A stretch of 9,470 nt of DNA, from NCBI GenBank assembly GCA_003641465.1, contig QNAJ01000043.1:1-9470 (forward strand). Direction: 5' to 3'. The notes beneath the pieces are model-generated. The model worked only from the letters and a program-made list of their open reading frames with translations. It was not told the origin of the DNA and searched no databases. Source of the DNA: Verrucomicrobiota bacterium (GTDB taxonomy: Bacteria; Verrucomicrobiota; Kiritimatiellia; B70-G9). The position numbers and the translations under genes were made by a program. This document shows, piece by piece, positions 5,562 through 9,470 of the stretch. Position 1 is the first letter of the stretch. Each line of letters begins with the position of its first letter.

Positions 5562-6701
5562 CTACCGGATCTTGAGAGTAGCCACACCCAGCAGAGCAAA
5601 GATGATACTCAAGATCCAGAAGCGCACGGTAATACGGGTTTCTACCGGCTCCAGCGCTCTCCCCTGACGCTCCGCCCGCTCCTTTTCCAGCAGCTCAAAG
5701 TGGTGATGCAGCGGGGCACACCGGAACAGACGCCGCCCCCCCGTAAGGCGGAAATATGCCACCTGCAAAACAACACTCGCCGCCTCCAGGACGAACACCC
5801 CTCCCACTATCAACAGCACCAGCTCCTGCTTGATAAGAACCGCTATCGTGCCGATCAGTCCGCCGAGCGCCAGACTGCCGGTATCCCCCATGAATACCTG
5901 CGCGGGATGACAGTTGAACCAGAGAAACCCCAGACCGGCACCCAGAAGAGCTCCGCAGATCACCGCCAGCTCACCTGCCCCGGGCACATAGGGGATAAAG
6001 AGGTAGCGCGCGAACACTGCATGGCCGGCCACATAAGCCATTATCAGATAGGCCAGGGCTACTGAATTGGTACAGCCGATCGCCAGACCGTCCAGACCGT
6101 CGGTCAGATTGACAGCATTAACTGATCCGGCAATCACAAACCAGAGGAATACCGCCACGGCGACAAACGGCAGTCCCGACAGGATCGGTTTCTTGAAAAA
6201 AGGTACCATCAGGTCGCGCACGCGATCCCCAAAGTCAGGATGGCACCAAAGGAACCAGGTGAACCCCACAATCCAAAGCGTCTGCAAGAGCAGCTTCGCC
6301 CGAACTCCCAGGCCCCGAGAACGGCGGCGACTGACCTTCAGGTAGTCGTCCCACAAGCCCACTGCGCCCATGTATACCATGCTGCCCAAGGCCGGCCAGA
6401 CCACCCAGATGTCCGGACGGGCCCACAGAAGTGCGGAGAAAAGCACCGCGATGATGATCATCACACCGCCCATCGTCGGCGTACCCGCCTTCTTGCCATG
6501 AAACTCATACAGCGGTGGGGCCTCTTCCCGACGCACCTGCTGCCCGATCCCCATCCTCCTCAGACGCCGGATAAGCGGTCCGCCGATGACCAGGCAGAGC
6601 ACAAAAGCGGTCCCCGCCGCTCCCAGTGAGCGTACTGTCACATACCGCAGTATGCGGAGCGGCGAGAACAATTCCTGTAACTGGCTGAGAAAATACAGCA
6701 C
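5562..6701 (-). CDS. mraY: MraY, phospho-N-acetylmuramoyl-pentapeptide transferase
   Basis: A 379-residue polytopic membrane enzyme that transfers phospho-MurNAc-pentapeptide from UDP to undecaprenyl phosphate, making lipid I on the cytoplasmic face. Signatures are GTPTMGG (73-79), WDDYLK (117-122, the Asp pair 118-119), NAVNLTDGLDGLAIG (195-209), MGDTGSLALGG (271-281, Asp273) and LHHHFE (331-336). It ends RFWILSI then ATLKIR, as in well-studied MraY proteins. Between HHHFE and RFWI there are 23 residues where E. coli has about 12, an extra charged stretch (LLEKERAERQGRALEPVETR). The start codon is GTG at 6701; the N-terminus MLYFLSQL matches the family and GGAAGG lies 13 nt upstream, rather far. 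The start is 3 bp after the murF stop, so translation is probably coupled. Identity is certain; only the function of the insertion is open. Confidence 0.97.
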   Translation of the reverse strand: MLYFLSQLQELFSPLRILRYVTVRSLGAAGTAFVLCLVIGGPLIRRLRRMGIGQQVRREEAPPLYEFHGKKAGTPTMGGVMIIIAVLFSALLWARPDIWVVWPALGSMVYMGAVGLWDDYLKVSRRRSRGLGVRAKLLLQTLWIVGFTWFLWCHPDFGDRVRDLMVPFFKKPILSGLPFVAVAVFLWFVIAGSVNAVNLTDGLDGLAIGCTNSVALAYLIMAYVAGHAVFARYLFIPYVPGAGELAVICGALLGAGLGFLWFNCHPAQVFMGDTGSLALGGLIGTIAVLIKQELVLLIVGGVFVLEAASVVLQVAYFRLTGGRRLFRCAPLHHHFELLEKERAERQGRALEPVETRITVRFWILSIIFALLGVATLKIR

Positions 6702-6704
6702 GAT

Positions 6705-8192
6705 TCAGATGTCGCCTTCCGCGTCTGGATCTTCACGCTGACTGAACGGACGCCCCTGCAACTTGCACCAATGCTGCAGAACGTCCTCGATCCGCTCCAT
6801 CCGTGAGCCCTTGAGTAGTACCGCATCGCCGCGCCGCACCCGTTGCGCCAGCATCCGCGCCGCTTCCGCTGCATTCCGACAGCAGATCACCGGGAAGCCG
6901 ACCCTGCGGCCTTCCAAGCCGGCGCTGATTCGACCGCCGAGCTCTCCCACCAGGAATACCCCACTCCAGGGCCCTCCCGCGATGAACTCGCCAAGTTTAC
7001 GGTGCTCCTCATCCTCCTGCGTTCCCAGTTCCCTCATACCGCCAAGAACCAGCCACTTGCCTCGAGCCCGAGTGCTTTCGCCGAAAGTCGAGATTGCCGC
7101 CCGCATACTCAGCGGATTGGCGTTGTAGGCATCGTTGATAAAAAGAACCCCTGCCTCCAGCCGCGTCTCCCAACGCATGGCCGGCGGTTCAAACCTTCCC
7201 AGGGCCGCCGCAATTTCACGTGCTGGGACGCCGGCCTCCCGGCCCACCGCTATCCCGAAAAGGGCATTGCGGACCATATGCGCCCCCGGGAAACTGATAC
7301 CGTAGCGGTGAGATTCCCCACTCCCGCGTTCGTGCACAAAAAACTCATGACCCCCGTTGCACATCTCCACCCAGTAGTCAGCGTCTTCGCGACCCTCGGC
7401 CGACACGGTAACCACTCTGCCACGCGCCCCGCTCCGCAGGTATTCGAACCACTCGTGGTCCAGGTCGAGAAAGACCTTCCCGTCCGGTTTGACGGCTTCC
7501 AGCAGCCGTCGCTTCTGGCGTGCGACTTCCTGCACAGAGCCCAGAAACTCCAGATGCACCGGCCCCACGCAGGTCACCACGGCCCAGTCTGGCTCCAGCA
7601 GACCGGCCAGGTCCTCCATCTCTCCCGGACGATTGATCCCGACTTCAAAAACTCCGTACCGGTGGCGGTGGCGCAGCTTCAATATACTCAAAGGCAGTCC
7701 CACCGCATTGTTCCAACTGGCGGGACTGCGGACGGTCGCTCCGCCCGCTTCCAGGATCAAGGCGATCATCTCCTTGACTGACGTCTTCCCCACACTGCCG
7801 GAGACGCCGATAACCAGGCTGGGTAGACTGCGACGGTGTCCCCATGCTATCCGGTACAAGGCTTCGCGGGTGTCCTCTACCGCCAGTAAGGGCATCCGGA
7901 ATCCGAATTCACCAACACGGCGGCGGCAGACAATGGCCCCGGAGGCACCCTTATGGAAAGCCTTCTCCACGAAATCATGACCGTCAAACCGATTGCCGCG
8001 TAAGGCAATGAATATGTCTCCCGGCTGCAGAGTCCGAGTGTCGTGACTGACCTCCTTGACGGCCGCCGGCTGTCCGTTAAGCCATGTGCCGTCACTCCAC
8101 GTAGCCAGCCATACCGGCGACAGATCATAGTAGCCGTCGCTATCAGGCGGCGCAAACCGGTACCCACGCGAAACCGTTCGACCTCTCCTCAT
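6705..8192 (-). CDS. murF: MurF, UDP-MurNAc-tripeptide D-alanyl-D-alanine ligase
   Basis: A 495-residue cytoplasmic Mur ligase that adds D-Ala-D-Ala to the UDP-MurNAc-tripeptide using ATP. N-terminal MurF-type motifs are VSHDTRTLQPGDIFIALRG (48-66) and RFDGHDF (68-74). The central domain has the P-loop VSGSVGKTSVKE (130-141), SWNNAVGLPLSIL (159-171), EVGINRPGEM (183-192) and GPVHLEFLGS (210-219). The C-terminal part has NDAYNANPLSM (353-363), LGGMRELG (383-390) and LLKGSRMERIE (459-469). The usual HNxxN appears as HMVRN (305-309), with the first Asn changed. About 20 residues precede the expected MurF beginning (DLSPVWLATW), so a slightly later start is possible. The ATG at 8192 is supported by GAGGA 6 nt upstream and lies 2 bp after the murE stop. 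The tail after residue 475 is hydrophilic and acidic (DPDAEGD). Confidence 0.96.
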   Translation of the reverse strand: MRRGRTVSRGYRFAPPDSDGYYDLSPVWLATWSDGTWLNGQPAAVKEVSHDTRTLQPGDIFIALRGNRFDGHDFVEKAFHKGASGAIVCRRRVGEFGFRMPLLAVEDTREALYRIAWGHRRSLPSLVIGVSGSVGKTSVKEMIALILEAGGATVRSPASWNNAVGLPLSILKLRHRHRYGVFEVGINRPGEMEDLAGLLEPDWAVVTCVGPVHLEFLGSVQEVARQKRRLLEAVKPDGKVFLDLDHEWFEYLRSGARGRVVTVSAEGREDADYWVEMCNGGHEFFVHERGSGESHRYGISFPGAHMVRNALFGIAVGREAGVPAREIAAALGRFEPPAMRWETRLEAGVLFINDAYNANPLSMRAAISTFGESTRARGKWLVLGGMRELGTQEDEEHRKLGEFIAGGPWSGVFLVGELGGRISAGLEGRRVGFPVICCRNAAEAARMLAQRVRRGDAVLLKGSRMERIEDVLQHWCKLQGRPFSQREDPDAEGDI

Positions 8193-8194
8193 CT

Positions 8195-9470
8195 TCAGTC
8201 CTCATCGCCGCGGCTGACCCGCGGCCCGGTCTTTCCCAGCGCCACAGCGGCCACTTCACGGTCATCAAAAGGAATCAATCTCCGCCCCAGATCCTGATAG
8301 GCCTCGTGTCCCCGACCGGCAATCAGCACTATATCACCCGGTCGAGCACATTCAATCGCTGCCTGGATACCCTCCCGCCGATCAACTACTTTCTGGTGTG
8401 GAATCCCCGGCAGCCCGGTCTCAATATCCCGGATGATCGCTTCAGGATCCTCTCCACGCGGATTATCACTAGTCAGGATCACCACGTCGGCCAGTGCTCC
8501 GGCTACCCGCCCCATCAGCGGCCGCTTGCCCCGGTCCCGCTCACCCCCGCATCCGAAAACTACGATCACCCGCCCCCGGGCAAGTGATCGGCAGAGACGC
8601 AGAACCCGCTCCAGTGCATCGGCCGTATGGGCGTAGTCAACGAAAACCCGGAAACCCCGGTCGTTCTGAATCTCCTCCATTCGCCCCGGAATGCGTCGGA
8701 ACCGCGAAAGCGATCCCGCCGCAGCTGCCGGCTCCACCCCCAGCTCCGCCGATATCGCCAGCGCCAGTAATGCGTTGCTCAGATTGAAATCTCCCGGCAA
8801 CCGGAGCGTGACTTCCATCCCCGGTGCGGGCCACCTCCTCCCTCTCAGTCGGAAGCGACTCCCTGCGGGAGTGAAGCTCACATCCTCTGCCCGGTAGTCC
8901 GCCTCTCTCTGCACAGAGCACCGCACTACACGCATCCTGCCTTCCATCTCCGAGGCCAGCCGTCGCCCCCACGGACAATCGTCGTTGATGACCGCCACAC
9001 CACCTGCCGCCGCCGCCAGTTCCGTCAACCTCTTCTTGGCCTGGTAATAATCCTCCATGCTGTGGTGGTAGTCCAGATGGTCACGGCTCAGGTTGGTGAA
9101 TGCCGCAACGGTGAAATGGACGGCATCGGCCCGCTTCTGGTCCAGCGCGTGAGAGGAAACCTCCATCACCGCAGCGCGGCACCCGCAGCGTACCATTTCT
9201 GCCAGCAGAGCCTGCAATTCGGGGGCTTCTGGGGTCGTGCGGATCGCCGGGATCCGTCTCCTGCCGACAATGTATTCCACCGTACCCACCAGCCCGGTCT
9301 GAGTGCCGGCCTCTTCCAGGATCCACCGGACAAGGAAGGCAACCGTAGTCTTCCCATTGGTGCCGGTAACACCGACCACCGGGAGCTTCCTGGACGGCTC
9401 CTCCCAGTATCGCGCCGCTACAGCCGCCAGCGCCGCCCGTACATCCTCGGCGACCACCAGAGAGGCCCCC
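8195..9470 (-). CDS. murE: MurE, UDP-MurNAc-tripeptide synthetase, meso-DAP type (5' end beyond window)
   Basis: The open frame continues to the right edge with no start, giving 424 visible residues that begin inside the N-terminal domain (GASLVVAEDVRAAL). About 70-80 residues of a normal MurE are missing. It adds the third amino acid to UDP-MurNAc-L-Ala-D-Glu. Counting from the edge, the P-loop GVTGTNGKTT is at about 33-42, MEVSSHALDQ at 102-111, NLSRDHLDYH at 126-135 and YYQAKKRL at 141-148, with a Lys that is expected to be carbamylated. PGDFNLSNALLA is at 225-236, VDYAHT at 277-282 and GERDRGKRPLMG at 309-320. TSDNPRGEDPEA (333-344) contains DNPR, the motif known for meso-diaminopimelate specificity, so the wall should be of the DAP type. 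GRGHE (385-389) follows. murF starts 2 bp after the stop. ftsI or rsmH would be expected upstream, outside the window. Confidence 0.96.
   Translation of the reverse strand, partial: GASLVVAEDVRAALAAVAARYWEEPSRKLPVVGVTGTNGKTTVAFLVRWILEEAGTQTGLVGTVEYIVGRRRIPAIRTTPEAPELQALLAEMVRCGCRAAVMEVSSHALDQKRADAVHFTVAAFTNLSRDHLDYHHSMEDYYQAKKRLTELAAAAGGVAVINDDCPWGRRLASEMEGRMRVVRCSVQREADYRAEDVSFTPAGSRFRLRGRRWPAPGMEVTLRLPGDFNLSNALLALAISAELGVEPAAAAGSLSRFRRIPGRMEEIQNDRGFRVFVDYAHTADALERVLRLCRSLARGRVIVVFGCGGERDRGKRPLMGRVAGALADVVILTSDNPRGEDPEAIIRDIETGLPGIPHQKVVDRREGIQAAIECARPGDIVLIAGRGHEAYQDLGRRLIPFDDREVAAVALGKTGPRVSRGDED

Noticed and set aside
6843..7781. Plus-strand open frame of 312 codons opposite murF
   Set aside because: Same codon-mirror register against murF and no protein-like features.
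9455..9457. GTG at 9457 as the true murE start
   Set aside because: Only about 35 residues would precede the P-loop, against about 110 in MurE, and the frame stays open to the window edge with family-like sequence (GASLV).

Overview
The window is a GC-rich bacterial segment (about 60% by eye) in which every supported gene lies on the minus strand. Transcription therefore runs from the right edge (9470) to the left edge (1). It is mostly a piece of the division and cell-wall (dcw) cluster of a diderm-type bacterium that makes meso-diaminopimelate peptidoglycan. The organism cannot be named from sequence alone. A large two-unit nucleoside diphosphate kinase and a LysM protein inside the dcw cluster fit my general knowledge of the PVC superphylum (Kiritimatiellota, Lentisphaerota, Verrucomicrobiota), but this is a low-confidence inference.

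Layout in transcription order: murE (5' end beyond the window), murF, mraY, murD, a three-LysM envelope protein, ftsW, then a 157-bp gap with a plausible promoter, a 393-residue duplicated NDK-family protein, and the first 209 codons of an aspartate-type aminotransferase that runs off the left edge. Spacing is tight through the first five genes: 2 bp, 3 bp, 22 bp, then a 16-bp overlap. It opens to 111 bp before ftsW and 157 bp before the NDK gene, and closes to 4 bp before the aminotransferase. This suggests a mur-lysM-ftsW transcription unit followed by a separate two-gene metabolic unit.

MurE adds meso-DAP to UDP-MurNAc-L-Ala-D-Glu, the product of MurD. MurF adds D-Ala-D-Ala. MraY moves phospho-MurNAc-pentapeptide onto undecaprenyl phosphate to give lipid I. 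FtsW is the SEDS glycosyltransferase that polymerises lipid II at the septum. The LysM protein probably binds the resulting peptidoglycan from the membrane or periplasm. murG and murC, which often follow ftsW, are absent here, so the cluster is interrupted or rearranged after ftsW.

The main oddities are: an NDK-family protein whose first unit has lost the phosphate-binding Lys and catalytic His while the second keeps them; a MurD without the usual HNxxN motif; a cytoplasmic-loop insertion in MraY after HHHFE; the LysM gene embedded translationally in the end of murD; and a structured, repeat-rich ftsW leader. I see no RNA genes, CRISPR arrays, insertion sequences or phage genes. Apart from these oddities this is mainly ordinary core wall biosynthesis, and I found no evidence of a wholly new system.
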